This document shows, piece after piece, positions 37,157 through 49,689 of a stretch of DNA of 64,000 nt. The notes beneath the pieces were generated by a model. The model was not told the origin of the DNA, made no database searches, and saw only the letters and a list, made by a program, of their open reading frames with translations. The stretch spans positions 1 to 64,000 of the forward strand of contig NW_026942669.1 in the NCBI RefSeq assembly GCF_024139115.2. Reading direction: 5' to 3'. The first letter of the stretch is position 1; each line of letters opens with the position of its first letter. A program made the position numbers and the translations under genes. The stretch comes from Armigeres subalbatus. Lineage: Eukaryota > Arthropoda > Insecta > Diptera > Culicidae.

Positions 37157-38187
37157 TACAGGGGTTAGACAAAAAGGTTGAGATAGGCAAAATTTTACCG
37201 AAGTTCAAGTCAGCATAACTTTGCGTAGAATGATTCGATTTTGATGAAATTGGGACCATTGGACGCGGAAACTCTTCTGAACCTGAGAAAAAGAGAGATT
37301 GGTCCTCGGCCACCGGAGATGTTCCGGGTTTTGCGAGGGTACTGTCCACTGCTTGTCATATTATATGATGTTTACTTTCATCTTGTTTTATGCTTTGTCC
37401 AGAAACTAGAACTAATATGCCGATCAATGGTGGCTGTAGATCGTGAATCTATCCAAACTAAGACTTCAATTTCCGTAAAAACGGTCCCGGGAACATGATG
37501 AAATGATAACAGATCGAAATAATGCAAATATGAGTATCTAACTTCATGGATTTGCGAGACGATGATTACAGAAACATTTCCAAAATGATAGTGTCCACTG
37601 CCACCCTTATAGCAGGTTCCAAGGGCCTTCCAGGAAGAGTCGGTTTTGGCACCATCTGGAACCATGCCATATATGGGTGTCAAAATTCATGTTTTCTCAA
37701 GATGATGAATATTGGATCTTTATTAAATATATATTTTGAGGACTGTAAGACTCTCTGGCCAATTTGTAACAGGTTCCGGATGTTCTGCGAAAGTGATATT
37801 TATTCAGGGTGTATGGCCAATCCCGTACCGTTTTCACGAAAATGGCCATATCTCTGCGTATACCTAATGGATTTTGGATCTGCAGCCAGCTTTGGTCAGC
37901 ATATTAGTTCTAGTTTCTGAGGAAAGCATAAAACGAGATGTCAGAAAACGTCACATGAAATGACAAGCAGAAGAAAAAATGCATTTTTAACACACTCTCG
38001 GAAAACCCGAAACATCTCCGGTGGCCAAGAACCTATCTCAGGTTTTGCATGGGGACAGTATACAAGAAGAGTTTCCGCGTCCGATGGTCCCAAATTTCAT
38101 CGAAATCGGATTTTTCTAGGCTAAGTTATGCTGATTTTAACTTAGATAAAATTTTGCCTATCTCAACCTTTTTGTCTAACCCCTGTA
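37157..38187. mobile_element. 1,027-bp foldback element, CAGGGGTTAGAC ends, TA TSD
   Basis: The element 37159-38185 begins CAGGGGTTAGACAAAAAGGT at both ends and is flanked by TA (37157-37158 and 38186-38187). Arm homology with mismatches runs about 200 bp and then patchily to the centre. TA duplication and the CAGGGG start fit the Tc1/mariner superfamily. Frames of 77-124 codons are not transposase-like, so it is non-autonomous. Confidence 0.85.
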
Positions 38188-38351
38188 TTTGTTACATTTG
38201 GCTTGAATGCCTTCAATGTGATTTTTTAAAGTTGATTTTTGAACGTGAACTTATTTCAAGCAATAGACACTTTCCGAAATTCTTACACAAATTCCTCCAT
38301 TATTTCATCAGGAAGTGCGCTCAAAGCTACTCCAAGGGTTGCTCCAAAAGT

Positions 38352-39470
38352 GCCTCCTGGAATTCCTCCGATAGTTCCTCCAGGAATTCCTCCGTAAGTT
38401 CCTCCAAGAATTCCTCCGGAAGTTCCTCCAGGAATTCCTCCGGAAGTTCCTCAAGGAATTCCTCCGGAAGTTCCTCAAGGAATTCCTCCGATAGTTCCTC
38501 CAGGACTTCTTCCGGAAGTTCCTCTAGCAATTCCTCCGGAAGTTCATCCAGGAATTCCTCCGAAAGTTCCTCCAGGAATTCAGTAAAATTCTTCCTGAAT
38601 TTACTCCGGAAGTTCCTCCAGAAATTCCTCCGGAAGTTCCTCCAGGAATTCCCCCGGAAGTTCCTCTAGGAATTCTTCCGATTATTTCTTCAAAAAGTTT
38701 TCAGAAATTCCTCCGGAAATTCCTATATGAATCTTTTAGGATGTTTCCTCAATAAATCACCGAGAAGACCTGTAACTTCTTGAAAAATTACTCATAGAAT
38801 TTCTCCTGAAATTTTCTCTGGAGTTCCTCATAAAACTCCTCCAAGAACACTTTATAAATTACTTCGCAAACTCCATATGAATTACCACGAGGGCTCTTCA
38901 GATATTTCTTCTGAATTCCTTCTGAAATTCAGAAAATTGTCTAGGAATTCTTGAAGAACTTCGTATGGAAATTGTATTGCGAAAATATGATCTAGAAAAT
39001 CTTACGCGCATTTCTATGGGAATTCTTTCAGAAATTCCTACCCCAAAATTTCTCCAAGGATTCTCCCGCAAAGTCGTTCACAAATAAATTATTCTGGAAA
39101 TTAATTCTCCGGAAATTTGTTTAGGAATTCTTCCGAAAATGATTCTAAGGACTCCTTCACAACCTTCAAGAATCTCCCAGGCAACTTCCACGAAAACTTA
39201 TCCAGAATTTCTCCAAGAATTTACCCAAAAAACCTTACAGGCTTCTTCTGGAAAATTCTTTTAATACCATAAGGAAAATATTCCAAAAAATTTCCAGTGT
39301 TTTCTTCTTCTTTTTTTAGAAATTCTCCAACAATTCTCTCAAAAATACCTACAAGAATATCCGCGAAAATCCCTTCCCTTCCAGAAATATCTCTACATGC
39401 TCTTCTGGAAACTTCTCCAGAGAATTCTTCAAGGAACTGCTCCGGAAATTCCTCTATCATGAAGAATTCG
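38352..39470 (+). repeat. Minisatellite, 24-bp unit, decaying downstream
   Basis: The core (38352-38700) repeats AATTCCTCCGGAAGTTCCTC plus a CAGG-like end every 24 bp. Copies become diverged and irregular to about 39470. Because 24 is a multiple of 3, it yields artefactual Ser/Gly/Asn and Glu/Leu-rich frames on the two strands. Similar degraded GAATTCTGGGGA words recur at 43000-43560. Confidence 0.88.
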
Positions 39471-39495
39471 AGACGGATTTTTTGTGGGAATATCC

Positions 39496-39518
39496 ATGAT
39501 GATGATGATGATGATGAT
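39496..39518 (+). repeat. (GAT)n microsatellite
   Basis: About seven GAT units. Confidence 0.9.
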
Positions 39519-39569
39519 ACTACCGTCTATTGTAGCAAAGCACCTGCCGATAGCACTGGCCATATCTGA

Positions 39570-41234
39570 CAAACGATTTGATCATATTATATTATTGTTT
39601 GTATTTCATCGAACTCCTGTATGAAGGGCCAAAAATAGGTGGAGTGGTTCCATAAGCAGAGATACTTATGCGAATTCACGGGATGAATAGAGAATCTCCT
39701 TCCAGAAGAAAGTTCGCACATACAATAATATAATCTAGTCCTCGTTTCCCAGATTGACCCAATAGATGGGGAGAAGAGCGAGATGTGAACAATAGGAAGT
39801 TGTCGATTCCACTCTTCCTATCCCAATTTGCTTCAATCGGGTGCCCTGATGGTTGTTTTTTTTGGCATATGGCATATAATTATATAGTTTCAATAAAATT
39901 GGATAAATATATATAATGGAATTCTCTCACCAAGCTTCAATTCTATGCCCTGGATGAAGGGGGATCTTTCTTCAACATCAGCAAGTTTTGATGATTTGAT
40001 GTCAAATGATGTCTGATGCAAACCCAATAGTTTGGCAAGGACTGTCCTGGATAAAATCGGGGGATATATATTATTCTGGTTCAAAGACCGAAAAAAAGAG
40101 ATCTTGATTGCAATATCTCTCTATATATCTTGTGGGAATATCCAAAGGAGTCCATAGAGGATTTTGATGATCAATGCATGCAGTATTTCTTGAAGAAATT
40201 CGCAAAGGAATTCCTGATTAGAATATAATAAGAATTGTTTTATCTAAATTCGTTAATGAATTTCATGTGGATTTCTCTATGGGTTTCAGTGGAAATTCAT
40301 GAAGTAGACTTACTAGTCCATCAAGAATTTCAAAAAAAATATTGTCGAGTTTCGAAATATTTTTTAAATGAAGTTTTGAAATATTTTCAAACTCAAATAT
40401 TCTAGTACGTACCGCCGAAGAAGTTTTAGGAGCAAATCTTCTGATTCCTGAAGAAAACGGAAACAGCCCTTCCATCAATATTTCTAACGATTCATGCATC
40501 AAATTCGACATACATTCAACATGTGTTCCATTACAGGTAACCCAAGAGCTCCGTGAAATATAGACCTTAAGGTCTATACGGGTAATGAAAGATCCATTCC
40601 TGGATGAGCTGTAAAGAAAAAATTGTTGAACACTCATCCAATTCGATTTCATGGATAATACAGTCAGCATAAACGAATAAAAAAGCAAGCAGCATTCAAG
40701 GAGCTCAGGTTTATACTCCAGGCAATTATTGCATTGCCTGGGCAGAAGCGCCGTCACGTTCTGGAACGTGGGTAGGACAAACTGAATTATCAAATCTATT
40801 GAATACTTTTAGAGACTTTCCGAAGATCCCCTAGACATTTCTAGAGATTTTTTGGACATCCTCAGATAAGTTATAAATTCCCTGTTATGACAGTCTTTAA
40901 ATTTTATAAAATATTTTATGGTGTCAAGCAATTATCACTAACTTCTAAGAACTCGAACCCTTAGAAATATTTGGAAACAGCTACGATCTATCAGTCAAGC
41001 TTATGATCGTCCATTGATTTCCAGTTTTCTTTATAACTTCTTAGAATTTATGCAAACGTGGGTATATTTGTGATTTCTGCAGATTCCAATAAACTCTTAG
41101 AAGCTTTCAACATTTTTCTCTCTCATAGGCTTACTACCAGACATCCGCATGGACTACAATCATTATAAAATGCTTCATATTCGCATATTTCTGCGATTGT
41201 TCTCTCATATCTTTGCTTCTTTTCTCAACTTTTG
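39570..41234. other. No gene seen
   Basis: AT-rich. A 176-codon frame on the minus strand (40263-40793) has no recognised domain, and its composition looks incidental. Confidence 0.45.
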
Positions 41235-41760
41235 GTGACGTGCTCGGCAGTCTATTTACTACCGCTTCTGCCTTATAGACAGGAGGTTTGGCGAAGACTA
41301 AACAACTACATCACATAATGTGAAATAGGCTACATATTTTTTAAGTGAATCCTCGAACCATACTTTTGGTTATCTACCTTATCAAGATAACTAAATTTCC
41401 TTCACTTGTCATAAGACGAGTTTGTACAATCTTATTGAATTCCACCACTTAATTGTATCTTGACAGATACGTATTTCGACCTCAACAGTAAGCCTGTCTT
41501 CAGTGTCTCGTACTTGACTCGACTAAATTTCCTTTCCGTGCTAATGTTCGGATTCTGAGGTTTCTCGGTCTCTAGTAGCAACAATAACCACACTAACATT
41601 TCTCTCCTTTCCCAACTAACTGGACCCGTATGTAGTGAATACCAACCTTTATTCACTTGGATCGTAGCACAATTTACACAAGTTATGATCAGTCACGGAG
41701 AAGCAACCATTGAGAAGTACAGTCAGTCTTAGCTAAGTTAAGCTAAGCTATATTCTTGTT
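41235..41760 (+). repeat. Degraded SINE-like and dispersed-repeat cluster
   Basis: 41235-41292 resembles the tRNA-like head of the SINE at 13619 (CGGCAGTCTATTTACTACCG, then GACAGGAGG) but lacks an intact B box. 41400-41457 matches 1590-1638. The end (41720-41750) has AGCTAAGTTAAGCTAAGCTA, like the SINE tail. Confidence 0.55.
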
Positions 41761-44700
41761 TAGATATTCATCTTTTGATTACTTCACTTCACCAGACTGA
41801 CGTCAATTCTTATAAAATTTCAGAAATTCTCTGAGCCTTCCTGAACTAGCAGAAATAATTACGTACTTGCAGAAAATGTTCAACAAATATATGGAACATC
41901 AGAAATTATTAGAAACTTGAAGACTTCTTGGAAAATCTCAATACATCATTAAGAACTTTTTTTAAATAGAAAGAATTCTTCATAGACTCTAAGAACTTTT
42001 CCGGAATAGATTTCTCCTTTAATATCCCGGAAACTTCCACGACTGTCAGTTTTACCACTGATTAACTGTGAAACGTTCAATGATATTTTTTAGATCTAGA
42101 AATTAAAACAGTATTGATAGTATTAGATCTTTTAGTCATCCATATGGTATTTTCTTACCATAATCATGGGTAGGACAATGCTTCGACTGTCCTACCCAGG
42201 TATTTTCATGCGTAGGACATGTCCTACTTGTCCCACCCACTCCCGGCACCACTGCCTGGGATGCATATTTTAGTATGATAATATTTCATTTGCTCAAAAA
42301 AAGCTTAGAAACGAAAAGATTCCGGATCATTGTACTTGAATGACGTGGGACACAAGTCGGACAGAAACATAATTCTTAGTCCCTCCCCTCTCAAACAACG
42401 AAATTTTCTCGCTACGTCACTTATTTGCTAGATAGCACGTTTTGAATGAAATATGATGTTGTAACTGATGACAGCCATCAAATGGTTCGATACGGTGATC
42501 AGCATGGCAATTCTGGCAATGACAAAACCACCATTGAGCCATTTCACACATAAAAGAGCTAGACATTTTAGTGAGCACCTTTTTACATAACTGTACGGGT
42601 AAAAATCTGTTCCCCGACACGTGAACTTAATTCATGATTTCAGGAGTCCAGAACATTTTCATGGTATGAAAATACGCCATGAACTTATTTAGTGATCTCA
42701 TGAATTTAGTTCACGTTTAAAAATTAGATTGAAAAATTAAAAAAAGACTCATTATGAGGCCCGAGCTCGAGTCCAGTGATTGAGAGCCCAAGGCGCTGCT
42801 GGCCGTTCTTGTTTCTTGGTAACGGAACAATAGAAGTTTAACTGGTTATGCATTTTATCGACTGATGAGCATTGTAGAGTGCCATGGATAAAGCTCCCGA
42901 GATCATGATTTCATGAACTGACAAATTTTATGATTTCATGATTCTGGGGATGGGGATGGGGATCAAACCAGGATATCCTCCAGGTACATTTTTAGCTTAT
43001 CTTTCCTGGAAAATTTCTTCTCCAGAAATTCTTGAAATTTCATTTCTGGAACTCTGCCACCAGCATTTTTTTCTGAAGAAGTTCTGGGGATTCCTCCGAG
43101 AATTCGGGAGAATTCTCACACTAAGAATCTTGAGGAATCGCTCCGTTAAGAATTTTGGATACTGGAGGGAGAAAACCTCCTCCTAGAAATTCTGCGAAAT
43201 TCCTTCTTTAGGAATTCTGGAAAACTCATATTTGAAGAATACATGGGTTATACCTTCTCTAGGAATTTTTAAGAGTTCCTGCCCAGGAGTTCTGTTCATT
43301 TATCCCTACAGAAATTATGGGGAATTCTCAATCCAAAGTTTTCAGGAAACGTTGGCTTCTACAGACTGTCATTTTAATCTTTAATTCTTAACAATTTCTC
43401 TAGTACTCTGAGAAATTAATGCTCCGTGAATTCTGGGAAACTGATTTTCCAATCAGTCTGGGTTTTTCCTTCTCGAGGAATTATGAGGATTGCCTTCTTC
43501 GGGAGTTCTGTGAACTTCCCCATTCAGGAATTATGGGGAATTATTCCAGATACACTTTGCAATATTTTATGTGCACGGTAAAGTTGATGGAATTCTGTCT
43601 GAAAGTGTAATGTTTGAGCTGACCGAAATTCATCACACTCGTGAACGAGTGGTGGTTGTCGCATCAGAGAACAAGAGCAGCGCTGTTTAAAACTTTCGGT
43701 GGTGAAATCATTTAAGGAGATTAAAACCACCAAGCGAAAGAAACTCAGCGTTTGAGCACCGAAGAGAGATAACTTGGTGGAGGAAGAAGTTTGTTTATAT
43801 TCAAGTTAGCACTTGCGTAGCACTATGGCTTCAGAGATCGGAAGGGTTGTGTACAAGACCTGACCACAAAGTAGACGTTGGACAACTCACAGCCATCCTT
43901 GCGAATGGTCATTCTGCCGTTGCTGCCAAGCCATTGTATTTTGTACTTTGAAGAAAATGTTTCTCGAATCAGCTTTAATGTAAAACTTGTAGAAAATGTT
44001 GGTCTTGAAAGGAACCGATTTATTTCCAATAATGCGCATTTCCGCTAGCAGCGACAAAACCAAAATCAGAATCTTTTCACAATTTCACTTGAATGTTGCT
44101 GACGCCGACGACAGTCCATCGGTGATTTGCCGCTGATACGCTACAGACGCTACATGTAATCACACCACTGACGCCTACTTTCAGTCATTGCCAAGCGATT
44201 AGGGCTTTTTAAAAAAAAAATCGTCTCAGTTCACCTTTCGATTATATGAACCAGTGGTTCTGAAAAGAACCGAGCGTGTCGACCCTAGTCTATAGTCTAG
44301 TCTGCACAAACACAGCCAATTCGTGAAAGAATCCTGGAAAGTGATTGATTCGACTCTATAACTCTTCTTGTCGATATTTATGTTTGATGCACTTCAGAAA
44401 TGTAGTGATTACATAAAAGCGAAAATACCTTCGAGGATTAATTTTTAACTTGATTTCATAATAGAACGGGGACAATAGACAATGTAGAAATATTTACATG
44501 ATACCATCACCCATTCATCTGTTACCGAAAATACTTCCAGCCCTAGGCGGGCTCACCTCTGAATTGCACTGACCACACACAAACGTAAACTTTCATTCAA
44601 ATTAAATAAACAAATCGTAAGCAAACTTGGAATTTTGAAAAATTTACAGAACGAAATAAATGGGTCCTTCTTCTAGCAAAGCATACTACGATGATTTTAT

Positions 44701-46086
44701 GAAGCATGTCGATCCATATAAAAACAAATATCTGATATGAAAGTATGATGATTGATTTTTTAAGTAAGATTTTTTCGAGTATGGTTATGATATATTTTAA
44801 TAACCACCGCTAGGTGGATTATTACGGCTTTTTATTTGATTTTTGAATAATAATATCTCTTATACCGGCAAATTTAGTATTATTTATTTGAACTCTTAAA
44901 GGAAGTTAATAAAAGTCCACATTTTCTGAGTTTAGTTTTCCAATTATAAAAACAAACCATGTCTGTCACAACACTAATTAACATCTTAATCATCCTTCGC
45001 GTAACCTAATCAGGCTAAAGCCAAGAAAGAGTAAAAAGAACGCATCAAACTAATAGCTCATTTCCCAAATGATCGATTCATCCGTCCACGTGAGGCAACC
45101 ATGAATGGCACGACGCCTGTCTTTTACACCTGCCAGCGTCTCCCGCTCCACAGGATCCACATTTCTAATATCTATGTTTAACACCGCTTATTAATTAATT
45201 ATCACAGCCACCATGTGCTAACCATGCTAAACAGCAGAGTATTCAGCCACCGAGTTCGCCCCGTGTCTGCCCGTGGAGCTGAAGCAGCTCAAATTCTCGG
45301 CCACCACTACGCGCGGTAGCCAGTAGCGCTTCCTCAGCGGGGGAAGACACTCCTCACCGGAGCAGCAATCAATCCATCAATCAAGTTTTCGTCCATTGAT
45401 GGAAGCGTGTATACAACTGGACGGCACGCGCGCTGAAAAGCAGGCCATCAATCGGTTACCGCAGCCGGAGCCGCTACTATACCAATCCAGTTTGAACGGA
45501 TTTGACGGTTTGACGGAAGAAGGTATTTGCGCCGCCACTAACTGACTCGAACAAGTCGATCGATCGTCCATCATCAGAGTTTTGTCGGTTTGTTTTATTT
45601 CATTTGTGTTATCCCGCCTACTGATTGGAAGCATTTCACACCTAAGGCGATTAAATAAAGCAATGATTTCTTGTTTGTAATGTGATTAATATTAACAAAG
45701 GCCGTAGTAGGCTATAAAAAAAATCTGACAAGCCGTATGTAAGCTTTTGGATTATTTGTTTAGAGAAAGTGAAGCGATTGCTATGTAGCATGTTGTTATC
45801 CCTCGAGATTTATTTTCTCTTTACTAATTTGAGGAAATCTAGGTAATTGACATTAGTTTGAAGATACAACAGTTACTTCGCCATATTGATCATTGATTTC
45901 AGCAAATCGGTGTCTTGCATATTTTTTTAATCCTATGATATTTACTTGACTAAAGTGGAAGCAATAGCGGTTTCGGGTAATGATCCTCAGGAGCTCTTTT
46001 TGATTTAAATTTGCTCCCATGAGTCGATATCGAGTCATAGAACATCGACTGTATTGTTTTGGTTTGCAAATGTAAACTATTTCAGT
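41761..46086. other. No confident gene
   Basis: 42610-42720 and 42900-42940 contain inverted ATTCATGA/TCATGAAT words, perhaps a decayed MITE. 43000-43560 has degenerate GAATTCTGGGGA words. 45030-45640 is less AT-rich and could be conserved noncoding DNA or an unrecognised exon, but I cannot support either. Confidence 0.4.
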
Positions 46087-46330
46087 TTCTCCAAAACGTC
46101 ACGGAGTGCAGAACATGCGATCAATCTGATCAACCAAGTCCTGAACGATGTATCCATGTATCGTTGAACATCCCAGCATTGAACCGATAGGTTTTCGTTC
46201 ATTACTTATACAAGCTACTACAGACCCTTTTGGCTCTCCAAAACGTCATGGAGTGCAGAACATATGAACTTCCCGATCCACCAAGTCATGAACAATGTAT
46301 TCGTTCAGCGCCAAACATCTGAGCAGGTCC
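46087..46330 (+). repeat. Tandem duplication, ~144-bp period
   Basis: 46091 and 46235 both start CTCCAAAACGTCA(C/T)GGAGTG. The two copies stay similar with substitutions for most of their length. Confidence 0.75.
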
Positions 46331-46579
46331 ATCCTGGTAGGATTTCACTTATTTCTTTAACAAGCTACAGTTGACCTTCCATGAGTAGATGCTCTAAGAT
46401 TCGATTTCAACTAATTTAAAGTTACACGGAGCTTCGAAAACATTCTCAATCAAGAGAATGTTTTTGACCCTTCGTTGGGAACTAATTTGGAAGTGAGATC
46501 TATTACTAGAAAATTTAAAAATATTAAAGCCCTTATATTTATATAAGATATTTTAGTTACTAGATAAATATTGTCGCTT

Positions 46580-47107
46580 CCCCGACTAGTTAGTCATAAC
46601 AAAATTTTATAACAATTATATCAATATGAGTTACAAATAACAAAACTTGCAATTATTTTGTTATAAATTCTCTGACAAAGATAAAGGAAAGAAAATTTTC
46701 TGATCGTCATAACATGATTATAACATAATGTGTTATGTTTTTGGTAGATAGGAATTGGAAAAAAAAAGTGAGGTACCACCGACAGTATGACTTGAATCTA
46801 CATCCAAAGTTGAACCAGCTGGACAAACTTAATTGCCTACATTATGGATAATCATAATCTTTTCAGGAATATAATTTGCTATAGTACAAGCTATTTTCAC
46901 CACTTTTTATGTAACACAACGAGTTATATTTTTGTTAAATTAATAACATATTTAGTAATAATTTTGTTAAAACTAGAAGAGATTTTGTTACAATTTTTGT
47001 TATTTTAACTACTAATGGTACATGTTTTATAACAACCGCTGTTATAAAAAACTGCTGTAACAGAATAACAAGGTCTGATATAAATCTGTTACTATTTACT
47101 GGTCGGG
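46580..47107. mobile_element. TIR element related to 47514-48050
   Basis: The ends are CCCCGACTAGTTAGTCATAA and the inverted, diverged CCCGACCAGTAAATAGTAAC. The interior is rich in TTATAACAAAA words, as in the element at 47514. About 528 bp, noncoding. Confidence 0.6.
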
Positions 47108-47513
47108 TCGGTTCTCTTTGTTCTGCTGTCCCATAAATTAAGAAAAAACTTATTTTCTGAAGTGAAATAACTTTTTCTAGTGAAAACTAGTTACTGCGAG
47201 AAGATTTTTTTTTTGAGTACTAGTGAAAAAGTGCATTAAACTTGAAAAGTGTGAAAGAAGAACAGTGAATATTCAACCCCACCTCTCGAACTATTTTATG
47301 GATTTATGGTAGCGTTTTATGGAACATTCAGATGTTATTTATGGATCGTTTTTCATTTTTTTATGGATCGTTTTTCCACATTGAACGGTGCAAAGTAAGG
47401 GCTGCCATGGCCGAATCACCCGATAAAATCGGAGGAGCCGTAAATGAAAGACGAACATACACGGTCTACGAGTACAACCATCAAGACGTTTTTCCGAGTG
47501 ATTGTGCAGCTAA

Positions 47514-48050
47514 CCCGATCAGGAATGCATAACAAAATTATAACTCAATTCTATCAATTGTTGTTATTTAAAACAACGTGTGTTATAATTGGATAATTCC
47601 ATAAAAATGTGTCTTCAGCCAGTTTAATTTCATATCAAAATTATAACAGCATTAGTTATGAATATTTTCACAAAATAATTGCCTACATTTTTTGTAGACA
47701 TTGGAAAAAAATCGGAGGTAATCACCTTCTCGAACCCGCTCGATATTAATACATAGCTGGGACAAAGTTAATTGCCTACATTATGGATGGAAATCCAGAT
47801 TTCTATCCGTCATGTAGGCAATTATTTTGAAAGTAAATTTTTGTACAGAAAAATTATATCAACGTTTGTTATATTGTTGATATGAAGGTATCAACCTCTG
47901 TTTTAATTATGTTACAACTAGAGGTATTTTTGATATAATTTTTGTTATTTTAACAACTAACCAGCAAAATTTATAACACATTTTGTTACAATATTTTTCT
48001 GAAATAAATAACTCTCCTTGTTATAATTTTGTTATGCATTCTTGATCGGG
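47514..48050. mobile_element. 537-bp TIR element inside LINE ORF1
   Basis: The ends read inward CCCGATCAGGAATGCATAAC and CCCGATCAAGAATGCATAAC, then AAAATTATAAC in both. No unambiguous TSD was found. It interrupts ORF1 after the codons for DCAAN. Confidence 0.85.
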
Positions 48051-48347
48051 AATGGACTACAACCAAAGCGAACTGAGGATCAACAAATTGTCCTTCGGAA
48101 AACTGGTCAGCAAAAAGAACGACTACAAGAACAGCATCTACAACATGCGAGCACTTGGTCGCAACAAGGTACTAGTCTTCCTGAAGGACTTCCAGACAGC
48201 GAACAAGCTACAATCGGACCCACTACTCAAAGACAACAACTACAAAGCATACATACCGCGCAGCTTTGTGTCGGTATCTGGTGCAGTCGCCGGAGCTCGT
48301 GTAGACATGGATCCAGAAGAAATAAGCGAAAACATCAGCAGCGGGTA

Positions 48348-48782
48348 CCCTGTACCTGGGAGCTGCGGACTCGTTCGATTCTTATTTTCAAGATATTTTG
48401 CTTGACACCCGCAAATTTCCTCTCAGTGTTCAATGTACACGCTACGATTTTCTCATATTGAACTATCATTATGTTTATCCTTAAAAAAATAATTTCAGAG
48501 ATTTCTTCGATTTACTGCATTGCATAAATTATTGTGCCGATCGTAAAATTAAATCATGCTGTTCACTAATTAAAACTTCTCGATAGGTTTGAAATGAGAC
48601 CAAATAATTGAGTTTTGTTAGAAATGAACTATAATTAGTATGAGTAGATTTACACGTGTTCTCTCTCGGATGTGCTCAGAATGCTGAAAAACTCTCTCGA
48701 TGCGATGGATACTTTTTGACAGCTTACTCTGGAGATTTTTTGACAATCGTTTTGACTCTATCCGCAGCTCCCAGCCCTGTAC
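48348..48782. mobile_element. 419-bp TIR element with 8-bp TSD inside LINE ORF1
   Basis: The element 48356-48774 has 14-bp perfect TIRs, CTGGGAGCTGCGGA, and 8-bp duplications CCCTGTAC (48348-48355 and 48775-48782). The 8-bp TSD suggests hAT or another 8-bp-TSD superfamily. It has no coding capacity. Confidence 0.88.
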
Positions 48783-49689
48783 TAGCAATCAACAGACTTC
48801 ACCGGTATGAAGCAGGAAACAAGATCCCAACACACCGGATCAGCATCGTGTTCAGAGCCAGCAAACTACCAACGGAAGTTCGATTGTTCTGCTGCATTAA
48901 AACGGTAAGGCCATTCGTAAACAAACCGGTTATATGCCTCAACTGCTTGCCATACAACCAGAAAACGGACAACTGTCGCTCAAAAAAGAGATGCGAGAAC
49001 TGTTCCCTTCAGCACGACGTAGTGGATACCGGAGACTGCCAGAATAAGATCAAATGTCTCTACTGCAGGAACAATGACGAGCATAAGACAACTGACCCGA
49101 ACTGTCCTGAACGAATCCGCCAGAAGAACATCAAGAACATCATGGCCAAAACGACGCTCACATATCTCGAAGCAAAAGAACAAAATCCTACGCTCACGCA
49201 GAACCGCTACGATGTCTTGGAAAACGCCGATGAATTTCCGACAGTTCAAGAAAGTTATGCAAAAATGACCAGTGGATCGTTTAAACCAGTCAACGCACAG
49301 CAGTACAAGCCACAGAAGACGAAAAGGCCTATTGACGAGGTGATAATCGCTGAACAGGTAGAGTTATTTGCGGACAAAAAGAAGAAGAAGGATGGAAACG
49401 AGGAACAGCTTAACGGAGTGACGCTGTTCAACAAATTCCGGGTCAACGACTTCGAGCGATGGGCTCAAACGTTCGAGGAGCAACGGAAGCAGAGTGTACA
49501 ACAGCAAATCATCAGCAGAATCAGCAAAGGAGGGGATGGCGCCGCAGCGACTTCCAGTGGAATAGCAAGCGCCAGTCAACAGATGACTACAATGCACAGA
49601 AAACCCCGATCCAGATCCCGAGACAGAAAAAAACAGCAAAACAACGTGTCAGATTGGTCTACAAATGTAAATGACAAGCAGTAAGTAAA

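Larger units (their letters stand above)
47407..49684 (+). pseudogene. I-clade-like LINE ORF1 (nucleic-acid-binding), split by two insertions
   Basis: Three coding pieces remain: 47407-47513, about 48051-48355 and 48783-49684, separated by TIR elements at 47514-48050 and 48356-48774. The C-terminal piece has zinc-knuckle clusters CLNCLPYNQKTDNC, CENCSLQHDVVDTGDC and CLYCRNNDEHKTTDPNC. In the first, Gln sits where CCHC knuckles have His. A basic Arg/Ser/Lys tail follows. The final piece is open to a TAA at 49682. This ORF1 class binds element RNA. ORF2 starts 5 bp downstream. Confidence 0.78.

Noticed and set aside
38049..38669. 206-codon Ser/Gly/Asn-rich frame
   Set aside because: It is the translation of a 24-bp minisatellite joined to a TIR element end.
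40263..40793. 176-codon open frame on the minus strand
   Set aside because: No domain or homology recognised; composition like surrounding noncoding DNA.
41430..41530. Hammerhead-ribozyme-like words on the minus strand (CTGAAGA followed by GAAA)
   Set aside because: The bases that should pair next to the core (stem II) do not pair, so the fold is not supported.
45230..45640. Less AT-rich block that might be an exon or enhancer
   Set aside because: No acceptor tract, and frames are broken by stops within ~30 codons. Composition alone is not evidence.
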